NCBI GenBank assembly: GCA_036898165.1
Contig: CM072532.1
Location: 12,839,501-12,903,500 of the forward strand
DNA from: Silybum marianum
Lineage: Eukaryota; Streptophyta; Magnoliopsida; Asterales; Asteraceae
Direction of reading: 5' to 3'
DNA: 64,000 bases
Every line of letters begins with the position of its first letter. Within the stretch, counting starts at the first letter, position 1. The notes under the pieces are model-generated. The model saw only the letters and a list, made by a program, of their open reading frames with translations, was not told the DNA's origin and did not search any database. The position numbers and the translations under genes are program-made. This document shows positions 45,622 to 56,687 of the stretch, piece after piece.

Positions 45622-45905
45622 GGGGCCGTTTATCAAACACTTGATCGGTAAATGTTTTCTGGTAAAATTTAACATTATCATTTACTTACCGAGTAAGATT
45701 TTAGTTCACAAAAACGGCATTGTATGCAATAATTAACCCGGTAAGCGCTTATCGCAGTAAGAGTCGTTGTTCTCACTTACAGGTAAGACTCTTGGTCTTT
45801 GTCTCGCTCTTGACCGACTAAGATTCTTGGTCCTTACCATATTCATCCGGTGATGTAACGTAACTTGGTAAGCGCTTAACCCAGTAAGTTTAGGTAAACG
45901 GCTCC
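45622..45905. mobile_element. MITE with GGGGCCGTTTA ends and TAA duplication
   Basis: The left end is GGGGCCGTTTATCAAACAC and the right end TTTAGGTAAACGGCTCC. TAA is on both sides (45619-45621 and 45906-45908). The interior has GGTAAGCGCTTA palindromes. A 3-bp TAA duplication suggests PIF/Harbinger. Relatives are at about 25738 and 30275-30583. Confidence 0.72.
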
Positions 45906-45909
45906 TAAG

Positions 45910-46640
45910 AGAAGATCTTCAAGATTTATGTTACTTCTCTTACTTGGTAATCTTATACAAAATCCTATTTTATCTTATATCCTCAATGTATAAACTAACT
46001 TGATTATATAAAAGGATGCAAATAATATTACTTTAAACTAGTATCATCCTGTTCCCGTTAAACGTCATCATACATAATCAAAAATCTAAAACATGACATC
46101 AACTACGATCATTAATTTAAACTGATATCATCCTGTTCCCGTTAAATATCATTATATATAATCAAAAACCACAATTTGACTCGAACAACAAATTCCACAA
46201 CATGACTTTAAACACTAATAATAAAAAAACCATATTGTTTACAAAAACAATTGTAAGTCATAAATTTAAACTAGAAAGGTATATAGATAAACAACGAACA
46301 AAAAATTACTACATTTCAATTAATAAAAATACTTTTAACAGTCTTCCAGAAGTACCAATGATAAGTTTAAAGTTTTATTTAAGGGATGGGACTGAAATTA
46401 AATTATTGTGGCAGGAAGGAACAAGTCGACAAGCCTCGTAGTCTCTTGAACCATCTTCATCTCCTTTCTTATTATATCAAGCAACTGTTTCAACCTTCTC
46501 CACTCGAACTTACCAGAACCTGAACCTGAACCCTATCATATCTATCTTTCCCATATTCTCACGCTTACTACTTTTCCATTCTTTACTCTTCTTCCCTAAG
46601 AAAAATACTTGTTTTATAGGTCACACCATTCACACTCCTT
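45910..46640 (+). other. AT-rich upstream region of ClpB gene
   Basis: TATCATCCTGTTCCCGTTAAA is duplicated (about 46041 and 46128). The frame at 46202-46441 has no recognisable content. The last 200 bp are the CT-rich probable leader of the ClpB gene. Confidence 0.45.
46344..46351 (+). promoter_or_regulatory. Possible heat-shock element core
   Basis: TTCCAGAA fits the TTCnnGAA core, about 300 bp upstream of the ClpB start codon. ClpB genes are commonly heat-inducible. Only one clean core is seen, so the call is tentative. Confidence 0.3.
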
Positions 46641-46649
46641 CCGCTACTC

Positions 46650-49600
46650 ATGGCGACTACGCCCTCCTTCTCCGGCGTCCTCATCAACGTCCCATCTTCC
46701 ATCTGCATCGATAGAACCGCATTGTTTGTTCAACCGTCTCTCTCCATCAATTCCTTTTCTAAACCTAGAAGAACGACCTTCCGCTCGTTGAAATTGAAGA
46801 CCAGGAGTAATGATGTTTTATTGTTCACAAGGACGGGTGACAGGTTTGGTGGCAAGACCTCTCGATCTTTTGTTGTTCGTTGTGATGCTTCGTCCAGTGG
46901 AAGGGTAAAATTTTGCTAAACCCTCTTGATTTATTGCTATTGTTTTATTTACTTGCGATTTCTCTAGTTTTGTGCCTTGGCCATTTGGCTGTGAAATTAC
47001 AGTCGTATTTCTATTGTTTTTGTGATTCTGTTGATGATAAATTGGATTGTTTATACTTGATTGGATGCAGCATAATTAGGGTTGTGAATTGGGGGATCCG
47101 TTCTTGGATTGTGAGATTCAAATCGGAGGAAAAACTAATTAATTTTATTACGTACATCAACATCTGTTATTAACCATCTTGGAAATAGTTATTAGATCAA
47201 GTTAGCAGGCTCCTTCAACCTCTTAACTGATCGCACCAGCTAACTCTCCAAAAGTTCAGGAACCTTCATCCTCGCAATCATGTATAGTTAGATGTAGTGC
47301 TGCTTGTGTCAATCAGTTATTGAGAGATACAAAATATTATTTTCAACTATAGTACCCATTACTAAGTTGATCTTTTTCTTTCTAACGTTGACTAAATTCA
47401 CAGCAACGCATGAGTTCCTAAAATATGAAATTTATTTTTAGCATCTATTTTCATTTGGTGAGCATGGTTAAAATGGGTCACAACTCATATCTTTGTTAGG
47501 CATGCAATTTCTTATTTACTAGTCCTAATGTTACAGAGAATTATGATATCTTCGCCAATGGGGATAATGTTGAGTTTCTTGTTTATAAACTTGCAGTTTT
47601 TTATTAATCAATAACCTTTTTTTTGTGATATACTTATATCTGGACGATGAATTGTCAGATTACTCAACAAGAATTCACAGAGATGGCATGGCAAGCTATA
47701 GTGTCTTCACCTGAAGTGGCTAAGGAGAACAAGCATCAGATTGTGGAGACTGAGCATCTGATGAAAGCCCTACTGGAACAGAAGAATGGGCTAGCGCGTA
47801 GAATATTCTCCAAGGCTGGTGTGGATAATACCCGCCTTCTTGAAGCCACTGATAAATACATTCAGCGCCAACCGAAGGTGATATATTGTTTTAAATATGA
47901 TGGATGAATGCTTCTCTGTTAATCTTTTTCCTGATACTTGTTGATTGTCTGATACTTATGGTAAGAACCTTTCCTCTAAAAGAAAATATTTTGAGCCATT
48001 AATCAGACAGAGTATTAGGGTTTAAATGAAAGCAGTACTGTTCTTCATGCCTCATATTGTAAAACCTCTTAACATTTTATTTACTCTTAACTTCTGAAAT
48101 GACCTCTGGTCACTTTGGACGCTCATCCTATTGCAATATGTTGTATTCATTGTATTATGTCAGGTTATTGGTGAGTCAGCTGGCTCCATGTTAGGGCGGG
48201 ATTTGGAAGCCCTGATGCAGAGAGCTAGGGATTACAAGAAAGAGTATGGTGACTCATTTGTCTCTGTTGAGCATTTGGTGCTTGGTTATGTGCAAGATAA
48301 CCGATTTGGGAAACAATTGTTTAAGGATTTTCAAATTTCTTTGAAAACCTTAAAGAATGCAATAGAATCCATCAGAGGGCGGCAAACAGTAATAGACCAA
48401 GGTAAATATGTATATCATATATTCATGTTTATGATGATTGATAAAGATCCTGAAAACCCTCACTCTACCGCATCCCACAAATACATTGGGACGTCTTTTT
48501 GTAATCTACCAAAAATACAACCTAAGTGATCCTAATATGCATCTTTTTGTCATATTTTGAATTCAGACCCTGAGGGGAAATATGAATCATTAGAGAAGTA
48601 TGGTAAAGATTTGACTGCTATGGCAAGGGAAGGGAAACTTGACCCTGTCATAGGAAGAGATGATGAAATACGAAGATGCATCCAGATCCTCTCCAGGAGA
48701 ACTAAGAACAACCCTGTGCTCATTGGTGAACCAGGGGTTGGAAAGACTGCAATTTCTGAAGGGTAAGCTACAAAGCTAACGTATTTTGTTTCCAGCTTAT
48801 ACATGTAATCTGCAATTGGCTTGTATTGTTATAGCCTTAAAAAAGCTTCTAAAACAAAGTGGTTTGAAGTCTTCTTACCCTAAAATTTCATCAACTGAAA
48901 ATTTTCCACTCCTTCCTGCTGATTCACATACCTTTTTTTTTGCATATAATTCACTCTACCAGTAATTGATCTAGCCACAATTTCTTTATTTGTCAGGCTT
49001 GCTCAGAGAATAGTGCAAGGTGATGTGCCTCAAGCTCTAATGAACCGAAAGGTGTGTAGTACTGTACTGTGGACTTCCTGTTAGTCATCTTTTCCCTTTG
49101 TGTGTGCGACCATTGCGTTTGCTAATAGGGCACACATTAACTGATTTCTTATTGGCATCACAGTTGATATCCCTTGATATGGGTGCGCTTATTGCTGGTG
49201 CAAAATATCGTGGAGAATTCGAAGACCGACTAAAGGCAGTGCTGAAGGAGGTTACAGATTCAGATGGGCAAATTGTTCTTTTCATTGATGAGATCCATAC
49301 CGTTGTTGGGGCGGGTAGAGTCAATTTCAAGCACATTATGCTTAGTTCTTAGTTTCAGTTATTTTTATCGTGTCATAAGCGTAAAAAATGACTTCTTTTT
49401 TTTAGGGGCTACTAATGGTGCAATGGATGCTGGCAATCTCTTGAAGCCAATGCTTGGTCGTGGAGAGTTGCGATGCATTGGTGCAACAACATTGGACGAG
49501 TATCGTAAATATATTGAAAAGGATCCTGCATTGGAGCGCCGCTTTCAACAAGTTTATGTTGACCAGCCTACAGTAGAAGATACGGTTTCTATACTTCGTG

Positions 49601-51529
49601 GACTGCGTGAGAGATATGAACTGCATCATGGAGTACGCATCTCGGATAGTGCACTTGTTGAAGCTGCAATTCTCTCGGATCGTTACATCAGTGGACGCTT
49701 TCTACCAGATAAAGGTAACACAATTACAATAAATCTAAAGATTAGCTGATCACCACTTATGTATAACTTTTATCGTCAAATCTCATATCGGGTTTGTGTA
49801 TCTTGTCAATTACAGCCATTGATCTGGTAGATGAAGCGGCGGCTAAACTAAAAATGGAGATCACTTCAAAACCTACTGCACTTGATGAGATCAATCGGTC
49901 GGTATTGAAATTGGAAATGGAGAGGCTGTCACTCACTAGTGATACAGATAAAGCTTCAAAAGATCGGTTGAATCGGCTGGAGGCGGAGTTGGCTCTCTTG
50001 AAGGAGAGACAAGCCGAGTTAAATCAACAATGGGAACACGAAAAGAGCGTGATGACGAATTTGCAGTCTATTAAAGAAGAAGTAAGTCAACAGTTGATTA
50101 TTATTATTATACTTTTAGTCTGTCTCGATATAAATGACCAATCTTTGACTATACCGAAACCAACTGCTCTATATGTGCAGATTGATAGGGTTAATCTGGA
50201 GATACAACAGGCGGAACGAGAGTATGATCTTAACCGTGCAGCTGAGCTGAAGTACGGGAGTCTGAACTCTTTGCTACGTCAACTCGATACTGCTGAAAAG
50301 GAATTGGTGGAGTATATGAGCTCCGGGAAGTCGATGCTTAGGGAAGAAGTTACCGGTGATGACATTGCTGAGATCGTAAGCAAATGGACCGGCATTCCGC
50401 TTTCCAAACTGAAACAATCCGAGAGGGAGAAACTGTTGCACTTGGAGGAAGAACTACATAAACGAGTAGTGGGTCAAGATCCTGCAGTGACAGCTGTGGC
50501 CGAGGCTATCCAACGGTCCAGAGCTGGCCTGTCAGATCCTCACCGTCCAATAGCTAGTTTTATGTTCATGGGACCTACCGGAGTGGGAAAGACGGAGCTA
50601 GCAAAAGCACTCGCTTCTTACTTGTTCAACACCGAGGAGTCCCTTGTACGGATTGACATGAGCGAATACATGGAAAAACACGCTGTTTCTAGATTGATAG
50701 GTGCTCCTCCTGGTTACGTAGGGTACGAGGAAGGAGGACAGCTGACTGAGACAGTACGCAGAAGGCCGTATGCTGTTATCCTGTTTGATGAGATCGAAAA
50801 GGCTCATGCGGATGTATTCAATGTGTTCCTCCAGATACTGGACGATGGTCGGGTTACAGACTCACAAGGTCGAACCGTTAGCTTCACCAACACTGTCATC
50901 ATCATGACCTCAAACGTTGGTTCACAGTACATACTAGACACTGATGACGACTCCATGCCAAAAGGACGAGCTTATGAGACCATAAAGCAGAGAGTGATGG
51001 ATGCGGCTAGGTCTGTTTTTCGACCAGAGTTCATGAACCGGGTGGATGAGTACATAGTCTTCCAGCCTCTCGACCGCTCACAAATCAACAGAATAGTCTG
51101 GTTACAGGTAAGTTGGTCTTCAAAATTTCAAGTATTTCAACCATTGGCAAATTGTTTGTTATTGATATAGTAATGCGTTTTTTTTTGTTTCAGTTGGATC
51201 GGGTACAGAAGAGGATAGCAGACCGTAAGCTAAAGATTGTGGTGAGTGAAGCTGCAGTTGAGCTTCTAGGGAGTCTTGGGTACGACCCGAACTATGGTGC
51301 CAGACCGGTGAAACGGGTGATCCAACAATATGTTGAAAATGAACTTGCAAAGGGAATCTTGAGAGGAGAGTTTAAGGATGAGGATACTATATCGATAGAC
51401 ACAGAAGTGACGGCATTTTCCAACGGTCAACTTCCCCAACAAAAGCTAGTCTTCAAGAGAGTGGACTCATCAGCTGCTGGTGACGCAGCCGAGGGTCAAG
51501 AAACACTCTCACAAACTTACAGAGGTTAA
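46650..51529 (+). CDS. CLPB3: ClpB/Hsp100 disaggregase, chloroplast type, 10 exons, 983 aa
   Basis: The exons are 46650-46904, 47659-47877, 48164-48401, 48567-48762, 48997-49051, 49164-49314, 49406-49714, 49816-50081, 50181-51107 and 51194-51529; phases agree throughout. The first about 80 residues are Ser/Arg-rich, ending SFVVRCDASS, a plastid transit peptide. Then come the Clp N-domain (QQEFTEMAWQAI), NBD1 (Walker A GEPGVGKT, Walker B IVLFIDEIH), the coiled-coil middle domain (exon 8) and NBD2 (Walker A GPTGVGKT, Walker B VILFDEIE). It threads aggregated stromal proteins using ATP with Hsp70. Arabidopsis CLPB3 is about 968 aa. INRIVWLQLDRVQ has Trp and Asp where I recall Arg and Ala. Confidence 0.95.
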
Positions 51530-51890
51530 CAACCCATACCACATGTAGATGATGCATAAAATTATACGCTAGATGTTCGACAACCTCATAATAAATGCTT
51601 TATGCTATTTTGAAATCAAAAATTATACACTATGCTATTGTCATTTATCATCCTCCTTGCAGATTATTGACTTGATTCCCGGATCCCGACAACAAGACTA
51701 GATCAAAGTTTTAAATGCTCATCAATCCACAATTTCTTTCACCAACTTCCAAATCATGTTCATATAATTAAATGATTCATTACTCGTTGGTATAAGTGAA
51801 TGAATTGAATCTCATCTCTTTGCATTCAATTGTTGGCCACTCCCACCCTGATCACAACCATGTTACTATTGTCACGCCCTTAACGTTAAC
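51530..51890. other. 3' flank of ClpB gene
   Basis: AT-rich sequence, presumably 3'UTR and spacer. No gene. Confidence 0.4.
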
Positions 51891-52580
51891 CTCCCCCAAC
51901 ACCACGCCTTTAGTGTCACCATCACAACCACCGCCCACTCCACTCACCATCATGCCACTATTGTTGTCGTCACAGCTGCCACCCCCAATCCGTCACCCAC
52001 AATCGCCCCGTCATGTGCCCCCAACCGACCACTGTGTCGCTATTGTTGTTGTTACAACTACCACCATGCCACTTCTATCTTCGTCACTGCTACCCCCACC
52101 CACCCCACCGAAGATAGCTGCCACCCCATCCCCGACCACCCACCCACCCACCCCAAGGACCATCATGCCACTACTGTCATCATCACAGTAATCACCCCCA
52201 CCCACCCCACCATGTCACTATTGTTGTCGTTACAACCACCCTCACCCACCCCAACCCCCGCCCACTGACCACCATTCCACTACTCTCGTCGTCACAACAA
52301 CTATCCTCCACTCACCCCGTGGGTGGTGAGGGCAAGGGCGTGAGGTCAACCTCCCTGCCACCACTCGTCCATCCCCACCCCTACCCACATGGGTGGTTGG
52401 GACGGTTGACGATGGGGTAATGCTGCGCAAAGTGGGGTGCAGAGGACACCCACCTTGGCCACCACCCACTATGGGCAGGAGAAGCCGGGGTAGTGGGGGG
52501 CCTGGAGTGTCTTTGGCTGCCACCCGCTCATCCCACAACCATGTCACTACTGTCATCATCACAACTACCACCCTCCCGTA
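51890..52580. repeat. C/A-rich minisatellite (CACCATGCCACTATTGTTGT units)
   Basis: Imperfect units of about 40-90 bp contain ACCATGCCACTATTGTTGTC and ACAACCACCACCCACCCC. After about 52310 GGGTGGTGAGGG-type sequence appears, so part is inverted. Base composition is strikingly GC-rich compared with flanks. Open frames (Pro/Thr/Leu repeats on plus, Gly/Val repeats on minus) are artefacts of the repeat. Confidence 0.7.
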
Positions 52581-52980
52581 AATGAAGATGGAGATTCCAA
52601 TTATCTTAATGATCCATTCCAATCCTACCGATCAGGTCAAATTCCATTCCAATTTCTTCAAAATAAAATTTATTTGATAAATTTCAATTCTATCAAATTC
52701 CACCGTAGTGATATAAATGATTTGGTGTGATTGTGATTGACCAAACATAAGAGACTGTTTTTACACACATTTTCCCCTAAAACTTAAGAGAGTGATCTTT
52801 GGATTATCCGAAAGCCAAGGCTGTAAAAGGGTTAAATGGTACTTTCGGTGTTCCGTACAATCCAAATATATATATTTTCGATTGATATATAATTATATAT
52901 AATTATCTAAACCCAGATCTGTAACAAACAATTGAATAATGATGATATCTACTGCTGCTAATTGATACATATACGGTAGA
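52581..52980. other. Spacer before PPR gene 3' end
   Basis: AAATTCCATTCCAATTTCTTC-type imperfect repeats at 52610-52710, then AT-rich sequence. No gene. Confidence 0.4.
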
Positions 52981-52981
52981 G

Positions 52982-54676
52982 CTAGCTTCTTGGTAAAAAT
53001 TGCAGCATCATTGCTCGTGTCTTGTGATCAGCCGAAAGCCCGAGTTCACGCATTTCCTGGTACAACTTCTTCGCCGATTCAGTCTTATCTCTCAAACAAA
53101 GACCCTGAACTGCAGCATTATAAAGATGTGCATTTGGAGGACCCAACTGCAAATTAAAAAAAAAGGTTCACATTCATACCATAAATCAACACCAATTTTC
53201 AAATAATTTTAACTAAAAGATCAAACTTACCTTCAAAATCTCATGCATTTCCTCCCAAAGTGAACCCCAAACGCAACATCTAATCAACGACAACAAAGTT
53301 AAAGTATCCGGAGTTTGCTTTCGATGAACCATATGTTGGTATACTTGCAACGCAACTTTAGGCTCGTTTCCAACCTCACAAGCTCCAATCACACGACAAT
53401 ATGACGTAACCGGAACCGATAATCCTAAATCTTCCATCTCCCATAGTATTTGCAAAGCTCGTTTCCAAGAGCCGAGCCTTTTGCAGGCCGTTAACGCACT
53501 GTTATACAAATGTAACCCGAGGCCAGATGGAGTCTCTTGTTGGACTTTATCAAAAAGCCGAAGTGCATCACCATATTGCTTTGCTCGACATAAAGCAACG
53601 AGAAGCGCGTTCCAAGTGTACGATGTGGGAACATGGCCTAAAGATTTCATGCAATCATAGATTTTAAAAGCAAGATTCACCTGATCGTTGTTACCAAGTG
53701 AATGAATCAATGCGTTGAATGTAGTAACGTTCGGATTCTCTTTTCTTTTCATCATACCACGAAATACATCCAACGCAAAATCCCATCTGCCGTCTTTCAC
53801 AAAAGCCATGATCGCAGCTTCCATGGTACGAGCATCTGGTTCCACCCCATTTCGAACCATTTCAAGATAAGCTTCGATGGCCAATCCGTATTGGCAGAAC
53901 GCGAGAAATGTGGTGACCAATAAGCGATATGTGGTTGAATTTCCAATGATATCATTGTCGTTCATCTTCCACCAAATCCGCTCGCTTTTGAGCCAATCTT
54001 GTTCTTCACGACATAATGTTAGCATCATGTTGAATAAAACTTGATCGAGTTTCTTCTTGTGATCTTCATCGGCTACGAGCTCTTCAAACATTTCAAAGGC
54101 TGCTTCAAAGCCTCTGGCTTTTGCAACTCCTTGTAAGATTAAGTTGTAACTATGGCTGCTTGTTCGCCCACTTGATTTCATGGATTCGAAGACTTGTAAA
54201 GCATCATCAACCTCTTCTTTCCTTAACAAACAAGAGAGAAGAGCATTGAAGGCATGTGATTCAGGTCTCAGACCCATGAAATCCATAGACGCATAAAGCT
54301 CCAGTGCGCTTCTAACCCTATCTGCCCTGCTTAGCTTCAAAAGGCGCCACGAAAGATTCTTCTCATCTCTTTCTTCTAAGAACTGCAACCTGTTCTCAGA
54401 AACAATTGAAGGCTCACTAATGCCTTCCTCTCCATCGTCCCACTTGGGATGTTCCTGGATAATCGATCCGTATGCAATTGAAACCTTGGGTACAGATTTA
54501 CCTCTAGAATTGGCAGATGAGGGTGGTAGTTTGGGTTTTGCCCTCCAACTGTTCGATTTAATGTCTGAACTAAAAATTTCAGAAAATCTTGAATTTTGCA
54601 AGCGAGTATGATAATATTCAGAAAACCCAAGAGCTGGTATATGAAATACAACGGAAGTTGTCAAAGATCCAGCCAT
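52982..54676 (-). CDS. PPR protein, P-class, two exons, 536 aa
   Basis: Exon 1 is 54676-53231 and exon 2 is 53146-52982 (GT-AG, phase 0); exon 2 encodes a further repeat, NAHLYNAAVQGLCLRDKTES, ending FLPRS. About ten 35-residue repeats are visible (ESHAFNALLSCLLRKEEVDD, HSYNLILQGVAKARGFEAAF, TFNALIHSLGNNDQVNLAFK, YTWNALLVALCRAKQYGDAL). The N-terminal about 70 residues are Ser/Lys-rich with few acids at first, consistent with an organelle signal. P-class PPRs stabilise or process organellar transcripts. It may be the counterpart of Arabidopsis EMB2076 (At3g29290), recalled with low certainty. It is divergent from the gene at 55101. Confidence 0.9.
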
Positions 54677-55100
54677 AAATAAACCCCAACTTCCAAGCTT
54701 TGTAGCTTTCGCTTATTTACTCCCGAAGGTTGAGAATCCAAGCAAGAAAATAAACAGAATATAGATACAGATATATATATAAATATTCATATAAACAGAC
54801 GCACCAAATGTTGCAAACGCCTATGAAGGAAGCAGGGATTTGTAATTGAGAGTGGAACCCGAGGTCCACACCTGTTTAGACGACAAGCTGAAAAGGCTTT
54901 GTAAGTTTGTAACAACCGCCTATTAGCCATAAAACATCTTGCCCTTTTTAATTATCTATCTATATGATGTACCATTTTTTATGCACAACGTACTAACCAA
55001 TATACAATAGCCTTTCTCCTTCGTATCGTAAGATCCTGGGGCGCCCTTTTTTCATAACCCTCTTTTTCGCTCCCAAGTTCACCGCGGAACGATTTGGCAA
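54677..55100. promoter_or_regulatory. 424-bp divergent intergenic region (shared promoter region)
   Basis: The start codons of the PPR gene (-) and the unknown-function gene (+) face away from each other across this stretch. It has (TA)n at about 54769-54783 and no repeat insertion, unlike most spacers here, so it probably contains both promoters. Confidence 0.5.
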
Positions 55101-56277
55101 ATGGAAGAAAAAGAGGAGCTTGAAGAAATAGGTAAGTGAAATTATCAGTTTCGGACGGTGATTTTGATTCTTGTTAATAAGGGTAATGATCGATTAGCTG
55201 AAATTTGATATGAAAAGAAAAACCCTTGTTGCGATTTCACTTCTGTTTGATTGTAATACACAGAAAAAGTAGAAGATGGCAAAGAAGTCGTGTGGGAAGC
55301 AGAAGAAGTAGCAGTAGACGGCTTGAAGGAGGAGCGGTTGAAGATGGAAGGAATGGCATCAATAGCTTTGTTACCGAACGGGTCAATATCGGGTCATTTT
55401 GTTCATCTTCCCCATTCTGTTTGCTATGGCATCCATGGCACTGGTATTTCCGAATCACATTTTCTCTTTGCAAATACTATTGAACGTGATTCTGTTGGTT
55501 TCCATTGAAGTTAAATCTTTGGTTGCTGATTACTTCTGAGAATGGGCTTTAAGTTTCATAGAGATTTTACACCATTAGATTGTGTTTTGCTAATAAATGT
55601 GTTATCCTGAAAACAGAATTGGCATGTGAAAGGGAATGTAGCAGGGGTGAAGACTACTGCTTGGTCAAACTGACTATAATAGACTTCAATGTAAGTCTTC
55701 TTCATGTTCCTTTGTTAGTTAAACTTGCTTTATAGATTTAAGGTTTATCTTTAAGAGTTGCTTCTAATGAGTTGTTAGAGCAAGAAAGAACGAGATGTAG
55801 TAGTTGAACGAAGAGGCCATGATGCTGCCCGGTTATGTAATGTTGATCATGCTCATGGGTATGTCTTCTCTTCTCTAAACTTCAAAATCCCCATGGTCTT
55901 AATCCACATGCTTCAATCTTCATTTATGTTCACATGATGTGTGTATATATATATATATATCTTCTCAGATGGGAGAAGGATGTTGTTAATTTGGTTGACG
56001 AGAAGCACAAGAAGAGCAAGATTGTAATTTCTTTCGAGTGTGAAACGCTTAAAGCAGATGAAGCAGCTGAAGAACATCTTAGGAGGTTCATGCCTAAATT
56101 AACTGGCATGGATGCTGTTGGTAAGCATCAAGAAAATAACCCCTTTTTAGCATCTTTTCAAATTTGCTTTTTTCGGTTGTTAATTAACAGTTTAAATATG
56201 CAGTTAATATAGGGAAGATGAGTATCACAGGCTTGGACTTCAAAGCAGAAGTGGGAGTTACAGAGGCAAGTTCCTAA
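55101..56277 (+). CDS. Conserved plant protein of unknown function, 6 exons, 196 aa
   Basis: The exons are 55101-55131, 55264-55443, 55617-55690, 55779-55858, 55969-56120 and 56204-56277; all GT-AG with matching phases, which strongly supports a real gene. The protein starts MEEKEELEEIEKVEDGKEVV, then GHFVHLPHSVCYGIHGTELA, KLTIIDF, ERRGHDAARLCNVDHAHGWE, SFECETLKADEAAEEHLRRF and ends NIGKMSITGLDFKAEVG. It has an acidic N-terminus, a Cys/His-containing centre (CYGIHG, CERECSRGEDYC) and no signal peptide or membrane segment. I do not recognise the family; soluble cytosolic or nuclear location is likely. Confidence 0.85.
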
Positions 56278-56687
56278 AATAATTAGTAACTAGATGTTTG
56301 AACCGTGGCTTATATTCGTTAAGGGTGGTTCAAGCCTATGGCTGTTAACGAGTTAAGTCTAGTAACTGATGTATTTGGGCTTGACTCAAGAAAATAATAT
56401 CATTTTCAAGCTCAATTAATTTTTTCAAAAAGTAGTGTTCAAGGTTCAAACAAGTTTGAGTTATGCATGTGATATGAAATTCATGTTTTATAACTTATAA
56501 ACTTATTTATGGGTGGTTAACTCGTTTATTGGCTCAAGCTTGAAGGTCAGCACTTATGTTGGAGGTTGGTTTTCATTAATTAATTAATTTCTTTACCATT
56601 GCTCAAAAAACATACAAAGCTCAAATAGCCACATACCCTTTTTAAGAAACCTATCCAACAACATCAACCCCCCTAATCTAACCAAAA
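56278..56687. other. Convergent spacer with hAT-like debris
   Basis: GGGTGGTTCAAGCCTATGG and GGGTGGTTAACTCGTTTATTG with CTCAAGCTTGAAG motifs resemble the TAGGGGTGTAAATGG element at 28734. It lies between two genes that end towards each other. Confidence 0.4.

Noticed and set aside
46202..46441. 79-aa frame upstream of ClpB
   Set aside because: It has no recognisable motif, is AT-rich, and lies where the promoter should be.
51796..52622. Open frames rich in Pro/Thr or Gly/Val
   Set aside because: They are translation of a GC-rich minisatellite, open on both strands, with no domain or splice structure.
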